DNA of 64,000 nucleotides from Diphasiastrum complanatum (Eukaryota > Streptophyta > Lycopodiopsida > Lycopodiales > Lycopodiaceae): assembly GCA_029204225.1 (NCBI GenBank), contig CM055113.1, forward strand, positions 2,624,081-2,688,080, written 5' to 3'. The notes beneath the pieces were generated by a model. That model was given only the letters and a program-made list of their open reading frames with translations, was not told the origin of the DNA and searched no databases. A program made the position numbers and the translations under genes. Shown here piece after piece: positions 9,252 to 19,087 of the stretch (its first letter is position 1; each line of letters opens with the position of its first letter).

Positions 9252-11460
9252 TTAAGTCTTCCGTTTGTCCCCAACTTCGGCTTTTGGTACTTGGCCAAAA
9301 AGAGGTCTCGAACTAGTAGGTTCTATTTCCTGTTGTTGCTCCTGCACTTGAGGCTCACAGGACTCTTGACTAGGATCCTCATCCGTGGAATCAATCAAGG
9401 GTATGAACTCAATAGTTCCTTCCTTCTCCTGCTCCTGTATCTTGGGTGAATGCTCTTCATCAAAGATGACATCTCGACTTAGGATCTTCTTCCTGTTTTC
9501 GAGATCATATAGCACATAAGCTTTCTCACCTTCACAATACCCAAGAGAGACACACTTTACGGATTTTGCAATCAAGTTTCTTCCGCAAGTCCTTTGGTAT
9601 ATGTGCATATGCAGTACACCCAAATACTCGAAGGCTGCCCACTTTGGGCTTGTTGCCACTATATGCTTCTTCTGGCATGATTCCTTCAACTGCTTTGGTT
9701 GGACTTCTATTCAATAGAAAAACAGCAGTTGCTACCGCTTCCGCCCAAAAAGAATTTGGCAACCACTTTGCCTTGAGCATGCTCCTCGCACACTCAACTA
9801 TAGACCTGTTTTTTCGCTCAGCCACGCCGTTCTGCTGCGGTGTATGTGGAGCAGTAAACTGTCTCTTTATCCCACATGCTTTGCAAAGATCTTTGAACTC
9901 ATCAGAAATATACTCACCACCCTTATCTGACCTGAGAGTCTTTAACCTCTTCCCTGTGTGGTTTTCCACCATAGCTTTCCACTGTTTGAAGTATTTGAAC
10001 GCTTCAGATTTCAGCTTCAGAAAATAGACCCATACCTTCCGTGAGAAATCATCTACGAAGGTCATGAGATAGTATGCCCCCCCTGCTGATTTGACCTGCA
10101 TGGGACCGCATAAATCTGAATGCACAAGCTCAAGAATGCCCTTGGCCCTGGTAGCTTTCTCCTTTGGAAACTTTTTCCTCTGTTGCTTCCCTAGTGCACA
10201 AGCCTCACATGTATCTGAAGAAGACTTAATGCTAGGAAGATCTACTACCATTCTGTGCCTGTTCAAAACTTGCAAACTTTTATAACTCAAATGACCATAT
10301 CTCTCGTGCCAAAGCTTGTCCCGATTAGTATCCCTTGCAGACAAGGCCTCTTGGCTAGGAATGGTTGTGAAAAGCTTGTAAAGGCCTCCTCCTTGCATTC
10401 CCTTGGCTACCACCTTGAAGTTCTGATCTTTGTCTTTTACCAAACATGTAGAATCATCAAACTCTACCACCATGTTCTGTTTGGTAATGGCACCAACAGA
10501 TAGCAAGTTCTTAGCCAACCCTGGTACATTCAACACACTTTTAATTTCCTTCACCTCACCTAATGACAGCTGTACTGCAACTGTGCCTTTGCCCCTCACC
10601 ATACGTGTAGAATTATCTCCAAGGCAAACCTGTTGACCATCTTCTGTCTCCTCATAGGTGCTTAACCAAGCAAAATGCCCATACTTACCACAATAGTTGC
10701 AGTTGCCCTTCCTCTTCGGTGTAGATGAGGAATTGGTGCTTGACTCCTCTCCAACCTGTAACTTGGACACCTGCTGCTCCAAGCTTTGCTTTGAGTTCTT
10801 CTTTTTGCCTTTGCCTTTCTTCTGAAAGATTTGCTTCTTCTTAGAAGCAAATGCAAGCTCTGGATTATCTTCCCTTTCAGAAAGATTCTTCCTTCTCATC
10901 TCCTCCTGTAAAAGAAGACCACATAACTCCCCAAAGGTTGGGAGTTTCTCCCTAGCAGAAAGGGACATCACATAGTCTTGATAGTTGAATGACAAGTTGT
11001 TCAAGACTATGGGGACAATACTCCTGTCACTTACTTTCTCTCCAACTGAAGCAAGCTGATCCATTAGGTCCTTGACCTTTGTAATATGATCACCAATTGT
11101 TGCACCTGCTTCCATCTTGAGAGTATGTAACCTGTTTTGCAAATACACCAGCTTGGCTGAATCCACTGTTTCAAACATAGACTTCAGAATTGTCCAAGCA
11201 TCAGCTGCATCCCTTGCATTGCAAATGTGAGGAATAATATTGTCCTTGACAGAAAGATTGATTATCCTATGAGCTTTATGTCTCCTGTTCATGTAGTCCT
11301 TCAATTCAGGATCAGATGTTGATACAGGTTCTGTACCTGTCATCACCTCCCAGCAATTCTTGTCCATCAAGATATTAGCTATCTTGAACTTCCACACTCT
11401 GTAGTTTGTGCCATCTATTTTGCTAGATTCACCCAGCAAACTCTCCCCAAGACTAGCCAT
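9252..11460 (-). pseudogene. Copia-B gag, protease remnant and integrase
   Basis: The start MASLGESLLGESSKIDGTNY at 11460 is the usual Copia gag N-terminus. UBN2-type gag follows, with a half zinc knuckle CNYCGKYGHFA. The sequence then jumps to LSTYEETEDGQQVCLGDNST, so the DSGAS protease site is deleted. GAG-pre-integrase (KLWHERYGHLSYKSLQ) and the integrase core are intact: HSDLCGPM, RSDKGGEY, NGVAERKNR. A 1-bp frameshift near 9568 moves the C-terminal part (VSLGYCEGEKAYVLYDLENR, SRDVIFDEEH) into the RT frame. A TAA ends it near 9252. The product would be a single gag-pol polyprotein. Confidence 0.9.
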
Positions 11461-11914
11461 GCTAAAATCTGTGCTTAAACAGAAGCTCAACCTGAAAAAG
11501 ATCAGAAAAGAACAACTTTTAGCAACAAGGGTTTGACCCCAAACTAGGGTATGTAGCCACTTCAAGGCAACCCTTCAGCTCCTGCTTTTGTCTTTGCCAC
11601 TTGGTATGGCCTCACTAGCACAAGCACTAGGCCCCACTGGAACAGAAACCAGAAGCCCCTACAGAAAGTGCGCCCTACTTTTGTGTAAGCTCCTCCAGAA
11701 AGACTCCCCAAAACTTAGCCAGATTTAGAAAGTTTTTGGATCATCCCACTCCCCTTGCCAATAGCTCTCCAACAGTGCAAGACTCCACCAAATCTGACAC
11801 CTATAGATCAAATGCTCCCTCTTTCAAGATTGAGGTGCTTGTAGAAGATGAGAATCTTCTCAAGAATCTAAGCACTGAAGTTTCTCTCACTCAGACTCAC
11901 AGGCTAGACAACTT
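11461..11914 (-). other. Copia-B 5' leader
   Basis: About 450 bp between the primer binding site and the gag ATG, without an open frame of note. It is the expected position of packaging and dimerisation signals; none can be named from sequence alone. Confidence 0.6.
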
Positions 11915-11926
11915 GCTCTGATACCA
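11915..11926 (-). other. Copia-B primer binding site
   Basis: On the - strand TGGTATCAGAGC follows the 5' LTR directly. It is complementary to the 3' end of plant initiator methionyl-tRNA, the standard Copia primer. Confidence 0.92.
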
Positions 11927-12072
11927 TGAGAAAAGTTTTTACACTTGGTGTGTGTGGAGGGATTGAACCTAGGACCTCCCCCATTCCGGTGGGGTGCTCT
12001 ACCACTGAGCTACCCGTCCATTTGTGTTCCAAGAGTGTTGTGCAAGGGCTATGGCCTTGACACTTTCTAACA
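11927..12072 (-). repeat. Copia-B 5' LTR with shortened tRNA-like module
   Basis: This is the 146-bp partner of the 3' LTR. The A box and B box (about 11957-12017) are retained, but a 7-bp deletion removed most of the 3' acceptor strand, so only the 3' LTR copy can form the whole cloverleaf. A T4 run follows before the PBS. The LTR difference postdates insertion. Confidence 0.9.
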
Positions 12073-12077
12073 ATACA

Positions 12078-12407
12078 TAGTATAAAGTGTATCCCACGCA
12101 CTTTTAGATGTCTTACAAGACCTAATATGAGGTAAGATAGATCTTTTCACAGCAAGAGCAACCATAGAATGTGCTTGTGCATCCCTTCTATCCCACTCTT
12201 TTGTTCTTCCGAAGATGTAAAAGATGATGATGATGATGATCCACGAGGCGTAGGAGGTGCCAAAGACGGAGGCCTTTCCACATCACCAATGACCAAATCC
12301 CACAGCCCTTTCGCTATGAGAAGATTCTTCATCATGTAACTCCACAAGGAGTAGTTTGTGCCATCCAACCGATCTACAACTTCCGATTCTTTAGCCATTG
12401 CCTCCAA
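12078..12407 (-). pseudogene. Copia-A gag N-terminal half
   Basis: The - strand frame starts MAKESEVVDRLDGTNYSLWS and continues KGLWDLVIGDVERPPSL, a Ser-rich stretch and, after a frame change, SKSAWDTLYTMY, where Copia-B interrupts. These are UBN2/retrotran_gag features of Copia capsids. A second copy of the first ~200 bp occurs at 17593-17805 on the far side of Gypsy-C. Confidence 0.85.
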
Positions 12408-12428
12408 CAGAATTTCAGCTTGTAGTAG

Positions 12429-12835
12429 AGTTATGGACTCGGCTCATTACATTCGCCGCGTCCATTTACATTTACAGTTACTTTACTTTATGCATAAGCA
12501 GGCCTTGGGCCCTTTTTTATTCATTAGTGACATTCAGACTATATGGTTGGCCTTTGGCCTTATTATTCATTATTAGGCCATTTGGACATATTACTGGAGA
12601 GTGGGGGCCTTTTTGGAGGGCGCACTATTATCCCTCCCAGTTGGGCCCTAGCTACTGGAAGCTTCCTTTTAGGGCTTCCTCTTGGCTATAAGTAGGGAAA
12701 CTGTGTCATTTGTCATTGAGCTGATGATATTGATCTCTCTCTTTAGCCTCTCTTTCATGCTTTCTAGGGTTAAGTCTTGCTTATGTGATGCTTTCATAGC
12801 TTAATTCTAGATCAGCTGTGGCTCTATTCGTAACT
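12429..12835 (+). repeat. Gypsy-C 5' LTR with AG...CT ends
   Basis: It starts AGTTATGGACTC directly after GTAGTAG of Copia-A and ends CGTAACT directly before the PBS TGGTATCAGAGC. The 407 bp contain a TTTTAGGGCTTCC block and a TATAAGTAGGG TATA-like box, shared in order with the Gypsy-D LTR. The termini are not the usual TG...CA. Confidence 0.8.
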
Positions 12836-12847
12836 TGGTATCAGAGC
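12836..12847 (+). other. Gypsy-C primer binding site
   Basis: TGGTATCAGAGC, complementary to initiator tRNA-Met, lies immediately after the LTR. Confidence 0.92.
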
Positions 12848-13509
12848 ACTTTTCTGAGCACAATCTGGAATTTTTTTTTTGCTGCCTTGCCTTGCTCCTC
12901 CATCGCTGTTCCTACAGCTCCATTACCGTTTTGACAGCCCTGTTCCATCGCTGCTCCTTCCACTCCTTCCTGCCCAGCGTTCCCCCTGTTTTGTCCCCTC
13001 TTTTCTTTGATGCCGAGCGCTCCTCCTCTTCCTTTCCATCGCTGTCCCTGCCTTCCGACCTATCACTTTCGTCTGATATTTTTCCAGTTTGCAGCCATCT
13101 TCCACAGTTAGTTCCCTGACTGTCCAGCGCCCATTCTCATCCAAAAACTACCCAATTCGATCATTTGCTATTCCAAACAACTAAAATTCTTCAACCTGTA
13201 AATCGCTGCCTCAGCACTCCCAACTTGTCACCTTTGCCTTTTTTTTTTCTCCAATTCCAGCCATCTTTTACAACTTATCAAAAGGCTGTCGCGCGCTCAT
13301 TCTCCACCACATTTTCAGGAATTCTGACTCCGTTTACTCTTTCAAATTCACATTGTATCCCTGGCTGTCCAGCGCATTTTTACAGCTTCTCCATTGTTCA
13401 TTGCTGTCTTTTTTTTTCAATTGTGATAATATTGGTTGTAATAGGCTAATTTGGGGTGACGACAAGAGTCCGCTCCCTCAAGTTTTCGTCTATTCCTTCC
13501 ACTATCATT
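12848..13509 (+). other. Gypsy-C 5' leader with repeated GGCTGTCCAGCGC motif
   Basis: This pyrimidine-rich leader contains CTGTCCAGCGCCC near 13120, GGCTGTCGCGCGC near 13284 and GGCTGTCCAGCGC near 13363. A GGGGTGACGACAAGAGTCCG block near 13453 precedes gag. The Gypsy-D leader has the same motif and the same block, so both are family traits and may be RNA packaging or translation signals (inference). Confidence 0.6.
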
Positions 13510-14777
13510 ATGGCACATTCACCTACCCCGAGTGAGACTACTCAGGAAACCTTATCCGATCAGTTTCGTCGCATGGATGAGACCCTTTCTGGCCTCGTTC
13601 TTCGCTTCGATTCAGTTATGACCGGCTTTGCTACTATGCAGTCACAGATTGATTCTTTACAGCCTCATGGTCCTGGTAAAGCTCCTGTTTTTCCTACATT
13701 TGGGACTCCCCCTCCATTTGGATTTCCATCTTCTTCTGCTAGTCAGCCTGGTGGTGGACCGTTCATTCCATCTAACCCACCTCCTAGTTTCTTTCCTCGT
13801 CCCCCCCTTCCTGAGCCACACTTTGCTCAAGACTTTCGTGATAGGGTACAGCTTGCTACCTATTCCGATTCCTCCGACGGGAACTTATTAGAGAATTGGT
13901 TTGCTAAGCTTGACACATATTTTCAGATTTACCCCAAGACTGATCCTCAGAAGATCCAGTTGGCTGCTTTACAATTAGATGGACGTGCCGAGTTTATAGA
14001 GTTGATCCTGATCGGGAAGGGCTCCATGTATGGCATACTTTTCGCCGTGACCTCCGCCATGCTATGATTGATCCTCAGTGGCTTGACCGCCAACATGATA
14101 CATTCCGTAGTCTCACTCAGACCAGTGATCTTGCTTCTTATACAGATCAGTTTATGGAGCTTTCTTATCTTTTCACAGATCTACAGCCCACTGAGCTTAT
14201 TTCTCGTTACATTGCTGGGCTTCGTGGTGCTTTACGTTATGATGTTTCTTCCTTCCGTCCTACCACACTTGTTGAGGCGATGTCTCTTGCCAGTACTTTA
14301 CAGCATAAGTACTCTGACACCCTTCCTTCCCGCTTCTCCCGACCCCGTCCTTCTGCTTCATCTTTTCCCGATACGTTCACCCCTACACCGGCCCCTTCTG
14401 TTCCAGCTCTCTCCATTGCTCCTTCACCTCCTCGTCCTCCGACTCCTCGACCTGCTTTTGTCCGACGTTACACGTCTGCAGAGTTCGCTGATCTTCAGCA
14501 GAAGCGTCTTTGCTTTCGTTGTAAGAGTCCTGACCATCTTGCCCGTGATTGCCGCCAGCCTCTCCCTACTACTACTGTTGTTTTTTACCATGAGGGCACT
14601 ACTCCAGATGATTCCGATATCTACATTCATAATTCTGATGAGCCTGACTTATCCTCTGAGCCTTCCCCTGATTTACTCCCTGCTACTTGCCATGCTCAGC
14701 TTGCCTATGCTACTTGGACAGGGCGTCCTGGTCCTCGCTCCATTCGGTTACGTGTGCGTATTACAGGTCGAGAGTAA
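13510..14777 (+). pseudogene. Gypsy-C gag (capsid and nucleocapsid, frameshifted)
   Basis: From MAHSPTPSETTQETLSDQF the frame has a Pro-rich linker and a capsid portion YSDSSDGNLLENWFAKLDTY. The next ~90 bp have lost the AATWWR block and shifted frame. The downstream frame carries MIDPQWLDRQHDTFRSL, ISRYIAGLRGALRYDV and a single zinc knuckle CFRCKSPDHLARDC (C-x2-C-x4-H-x4-C). A stop near 14775 separates gag from the protease. The capsid would form the virus-like particle. Confidence 0.88.
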
Positions 14778-17592
14778 ATTGCTTTAGTCGATACTGGTAG
14801 CACTCATTCTTTTATTAGCAGTTATATCACTAGTCGGATCCGTGCTTCACCTGTTCCTGCTTCCTAGCCTCTCACAGTTGAGGTTGCCAGTTCTCATTCT
14901 TTTCCTAGTTCTCAGATGTTTCAACGTTTACCATACCGCATTGGAGATTTCTCTGGACAGGCAGATCTTTACATTATCCCTATGGAGCGTTATGATCTTA
15001 TCCTTGGTGCTGATTGGTTTGCATCTCTTGGAGCCGTTACACTGGACTTGACACAGCAGACATTGACATTTGTACATGATGCAGTTACACACTCACTTGT
15101 GGGCATTGATTCTCAGGGAGACTTCCAGTTGATTACTAGGAAGCAGTTTATTCGCAGCCTGTCGAAGGCTCATTGTGCTGCCTTATTATGTGTTCAGCGG
15201 GCAGTACCAGTTCCTCCAGTTTCTACACCAGCAGCTGTTCCTCAGGTGATTTCTGACTTATTACATCAGTATGCTTTTGTCTTTTCAGAACCTACGACGC
15301 TACCACCATTGCGTGACGTGAACCATCATATTGATTTGCGTCCTGGTTCTGCTCCTCCCTCCCGTCCCCCTTATCGTATGTCTCGATCTGAGCGTGATGA
15401 GCTTGAGCTCCATATTACTGCCTTGTTAGATCAGGGTCTCATTGTTCCTAGTCACAGCCCTTTTGGTGCTCCTGTTCTCCTTATTAATAAGAAAGATGGT
15501 ACCAAACGCCTTTGTATTGATTACCGTGCTTTAAATAAGTTGACTATTCGTAATCAGTACCCTATTCCACACATGGATGACCTCTTTGACCAGCTCGGTA
15601 CCTCTAAAATCTTTTCCAAGATAGACCTTCGTTCTGGATATTACCAAATCAGGATGCACCCTTCTGACGAACATAAGACTGCTTTCCGTAATCATCTTGG
15701 TTTATATGAATTTCGTGTGCTTCCTTTTGGTGTTACTAATGGCCCTCCCACGTTCCAGAATGTGATGAATAACGTCTTACGTCCACTTCTTGGTCATTGT
15801 GTCTTGGTTTATTTTGATGATATTCTTATTTCTAGTCAGTCTCTTGCTGAGCATGTTGCCCATCTTTCCTCGGTCTTTCAGTTACTTGTACACCACCAGT
15901 TATTTGCTAAGTTGTCTAAATGTTCTTTTGTTGTTTCTAAGATCGAGTTTCTTGGTTTTCTTATTTGTAATGGTCACATTCGTCTGGACCCTCATAAGGT
16001 TCAGGCCATCCAGGATTGGCCTATACCTACTGATATTCATCATGTTCGTATGTTTCTTGGGTTAGCCACTCACCTTCGTCGTCCAGTTCCTCATTTTGCC
16101 ACTATCGCAGCTCATCTTCATGCACTTTTAAAGAAGTCTAGTACTTTTCTGTGGACTCCTGATTGTCAGACAGCGTTTGATACTCTTCGTCGTGCTGTTG
16201 TTGATGCTGCCGTTATGTGTTTACCACAGTTTGATCAGAAGTTTCTTGTTGAGACTGATGCTAGTAATGTTGGTTTGGGTGCTTTACTTCGCCAGTCACA
16301 ATGTATTATTGCTTATGAGTTGCGTCGTCTTCGCTCTTATGAGCAACGTTATTCTGTGCATGAGAAAGAGCTTCTTGCTATTATCTATGCTCTTAAGAAG
16401 TGGCGTCATTATCTGTATCGAGTCCCATTTGACATTATTACTGATCACCAGTCTTTACGTTATCTGTTTTCTCAACGTGATCGTCAATTTCGTTGGTTGC
16501 AGTTTTTACAGTCTTTTAATTTCTCCATATTGTATCATCCTGGTCGTGCTAACACTGCTGCTGATGCATTATCTCGTCTTCCAGCTTTGTTAAATACACT
16601 CGTTTCTACTATTCCTCCATGGTTTGATGCTCTACCTGCAGCATACCTTACATGTTCTGATTTTCGTGATGTTTATAGTTCTGCCCCACCTGTTTCGTCC
16701 AGTCCTCATCAGGTTTACTCCATTATTGACAATCGTCTTTATCATTATGATTCTCTTTGTATCCCTAGTTCTTTGGGTATCCGTTCCCAGTTGTTGTCGG
16801 ATGCTCATTCCTCTCCTGTTGGGGGTCACTTTGGTTTTCAGAAGTCTTATGCTCATCTCAAAGATCATTTCTATTGGCCCTCTCTTCGATCTGAGCTTGT
16901 TGTACTTATTCGTACCTGCCCTTTCTGTCTTCGTAATAAGTACTCTCGTTCTAAATCTGCTGGTTTGCTCCAGAGTTGGCCTATTCCTCATCGCCAGTGG
17001 ACTGATATATCTATGGACTTTATCCTTGGCCTTCCCCATACCCAGCGTGGTCACGATTCATGTATGGTGGTAGTTGACAGGTTCTCGAAACAGGCACATT
17101 TTATCCCAGTTCGCAGTACTATCATAGCAGAGCAGTGTGCACGTTTGTTCCTATCAGAGATTTTCCGCCTGCATGGATTTCCTTGTACTATCCTTTCTGA
17201 TTGGGATAGTAAGTTTACATCTATATTCTGGACAGAGCTTATGCGTATTTTGGATGTTCAGCTTTTTATGGGTTCTGCTTATCATTCTACTTCTGATGGG
17301 CAGTCTGAGGTCCTTAACAGGATCCTTGAGGATTATTTGCGCCATTTTGTTACTCCTTCAGGGAAGGATTGGGATCAGCATTTATGTTTAGCAGAGTATA
17401 GCTATAATAGCTCTGTTAGTACCAGCATAGGTGTCTCTCCATTTTTATTATCTCATGGCTATGCACCTGATTTACTGGCATTCCTCTTCCTCCTGAGGAT
17501 ACACCTGTTACACTTGCATCTTTTCAATATCACATGCTCGAGAGCTTATTACTCGGGCCAGTTCTCATTTACAGCATGTTCAGCAGCGTTAT
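14778..17592 (+). pseudogene. Gypsy-C pol: protease, RT, RNase H, integrase (3' truncated)
   Basis: The protease reads VDTGSTHSF near 14790, then a TAG at 14865-14867 (CAG in the family). An 890-codon open frame follows from 14916. RT carries FSKIDLRSGYYQIRM, PFGVTNGPPTFQNVMN and VYFDDILI. RNase H follows as VETDASNVGLGALL, YSVHEKELLAII and TDHQSLRYL. Integrase has a H2C2 zinc region near 16810-16930, then MDFILGLP, LSDWDSKF and SDGQSEV, the three acidic positions. The frame runs off at 17592 where the element is truncated. Confidence 0.92.
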
Positions 17593-18478
17593 CAGACCTC
17601 AGATGATGATGATGATGATCCACGAGGCGTAGGAGGTGCCAAAGACGAAGGCCTTTCCACATCACCAATGACCAAATCCCACAGCCCTTTCGCTATGAGA
17701 AGATTCTTCATCATGTAACTCCACAAGGAGTAGTTTGTGCCATCCAACCGATCTACAGCTTCCGATTCTTTAGCCATTACCTCCAACAGAATTTCAGCTT
17801 GTAGTAGATAGGAAAGAGAGCCTTTCCACAACCAAATCTACTTAAAAAATTTGCAGCAAACAAAGAGTTGAAAGTAGGAGCACAAGATGTCTTTCGATCT
17901 GCAACCAAAGTGCCCACAAGATAATGGATAGATGGCTGTCTCTCTGCACAAAAAACCAGCTTCTTGAAAATTAGGTTAGCTTCGATTGAAGCCTACACTG
18001 AAACCCAATTAAGAAGCCAAATAGTGTGATCAAGACACACTCCAATAGGGCTGTTGAAAGTGACCTACTGCTTGCTGAGAATCTGCAAATTTCCAACCAC
18101 AAAGTTGACCTAACCCTGAATAGGGTTTGCTGAATTTTGGACGCCCTCCTACACAAATGCAAACCTGAAAACAAAAACAGCAAGATAAGGAGACACCACA
18201 ACCAAAAATCAGTAGCAAATTTTTGGGCGCCCTCCTCCAAACATAACTTGCTGAAAACTGGTTGCATAAAAATCAGATTTGAGATTCTGAGTTTTGGGTG
18301 CCACAAATTGCTCCTCCAAGATCTCTGATGGGCGCCCTCCTTCAACCTGAAAAGAGACAAAAAGCTGATCCAAACTCCACTTGGAAAGATCAGCAGTATG
18401 CTGAAATTTTAGAACAAAAAGTAGAGAAGCTCCTCTTCTGGTAGGGCCCCAACATACAAGCTTGCTGCAGATCCGGTA
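17593..18478 (-). pseudogene. Second copy of Copia-A gag start, plus Copia-A leader
   Basis: 17593-17810 repeats 12217-12428 almost exactly (three substitutions seen), including MAKESEAVDRLDGTNYS. It continues, as the other copy does not, through about 680 bp of Copia-A leader to the PBS. Gypsy-C therefore lies between two copies of the same ~200 bp of Copia-A. Confidence 0.88.
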
Positions 18479-18490
18479 GCTCTGATACCA
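18479..18490 (-). other. Copia-A primer binding site
   Basis: On the - strand TGGTATCAGAGC follows the Copia-A 5' LTR. It is complementary to initiator tRNA-Met. Confidence 0.9.
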
Positions 18491-18578
18491 TGTAGGAAAG
18501 CAAGAGTCAAGTCACCAAGATCTAGTTATCAATCAATCTCCACAAGAAACAAGAGAGAAGAGGCTGGGCACCCAACTC

Positions 18579-18622
<44 letters not shown>

Positions 18623-18922
18623 CAACAACAATAGCAATGGAGAGCAATACTTAGCCAAACTGAAAAAATGTGACACAATAAGCCAATATGTACTCTACCT
18701 ACTTACTGACTGTAGGGCACCCCCAAAGTCAAGATAGGGCCCCTAAACCAAATTAGACCCCAAGGACCCATGAGTCAGTACATGACCAAAATTGGGTCCA
18801 ACTGAACTTAAGACAAACTTAAGATGGCCTCAATAACTCAATACCCATGGTTACACAAATCTCGACCTTTTGGGTCAAAGTAACCTATGGATTAACTTCA
18901 GCATAGTCATTTATTTCTAACA
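18491..18922 (-). repeat. Copia-A 5' LTR
   Basis: The 432 bp run on the - strand from TGTTAGAAATAAATG to TTTCCTACA. It holds a (GA)n tract (about 18582-18619) and is followed on the + strand by TSD GTTCC at 18923-18927. It is more complete than the left LTR. Confidence 0.9.
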
Positions 18923-19087
18923 GTTCCATCCTTTGCTTCTCACACTGCCACCCCTCACTCTACTTTTATCCGTCATTATTCCCCCCTAAGTATGCCGAAG
19001 CCTAAGATATGCACCTAGAGTTTATGTTTCCGTTATAAAAGCCTAAATCATACAGCACAAGATTTTCACCAACCTTCTATAGCTACT
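18923..19087 (+). pseudogene. Gypsy-0 gag, right half (zinc-knuckle region)
   Basis: After the TSD, the sequence reads FIRHYSPLSMPKPKICT, a stop, and SLCFRYKSLNHTAQDFHQP. This matches FVRRYTSAEFADLQQKRLCFRC..HLARDCRQP of Gypsy-C. Two knuckle cysteines are changed to Tyr and Phe. It is the continuation of the gag at 2150-2690. Confidence 0.8.

Larger units (their letters stand above)
6894..12072 (-). mobile_element. Copia-B: near-intact Ty1/Copia element with tRNA-bearing short LTRs
   Basis: The element is 5179 bp on the - strand, with LTRs of 153 bp (6894-7046) and 146 bp (11927-12072), a perfect 5-bp TSD, a PBS complementary to initiator tRNA-Met (11915-11926) and a polypurine tract (7047-7057). 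It carries one gag-pol reading frame damaged by a frameshift near 9568, stops at about 9252 and 7878-7880, and an internal deletion that removed the second half of the zinc knuckle and the protease active site. RT and integrase catalytic motifs are intact. It is younger than Copia-A, into whose gag it inserted. Confidence 0.93.
12429..17592 (+). mobile_element. Gypsy-C: 3'-truncated Ty3/Gypsy element
   Basis: The 5' LTR is 12429-12835, the PBS 12836-12847, gag about 13510-14777 and pol 14778-17592. It belongs to the same family as Gypsy-D and Gypsy-0. The element stops abruptly inside the region just after the integrase core; the rest of integrase, any chromodomain and the 3' LTR are missing. 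It joins a duplicated copy of Copia-A gag at a GATGATGATG tract. Insertion was in the Copia-A leader after GTAGTAG. Confidence 0.88.
2696..18922 (-). mobile_element. Copia-A: Ty1/Copia retrotransposon carrying two nested elements
   Basis: The outer element is on the - strand, bounded by TSD GTTCC and by related LTRs at 2696-~3000 and 18491-18922. It reads gag (12407-12078 and 6893-~6159), protease, integrase (6142-4950) and RT-RNase H (4947-3055). Its coding sequence is interrupted by Copia-B at 6894-12072 and its leader by Gypsy-C at 12429-17592. It is dead: the integrase catalytic Glu is Lys, the RT YVDD box reads YVDN, and there are frameshifts. Confidence 0.88.

Noticed and set aside
14068-14787. 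239-codon frame overlapping Gypsy-C gag
   Set aside because: Leu-rich shadow frame of gag in another phase; gag motifs are in the 14064 frame. The same applies to 15790-17391 and 45679-46959 frames.
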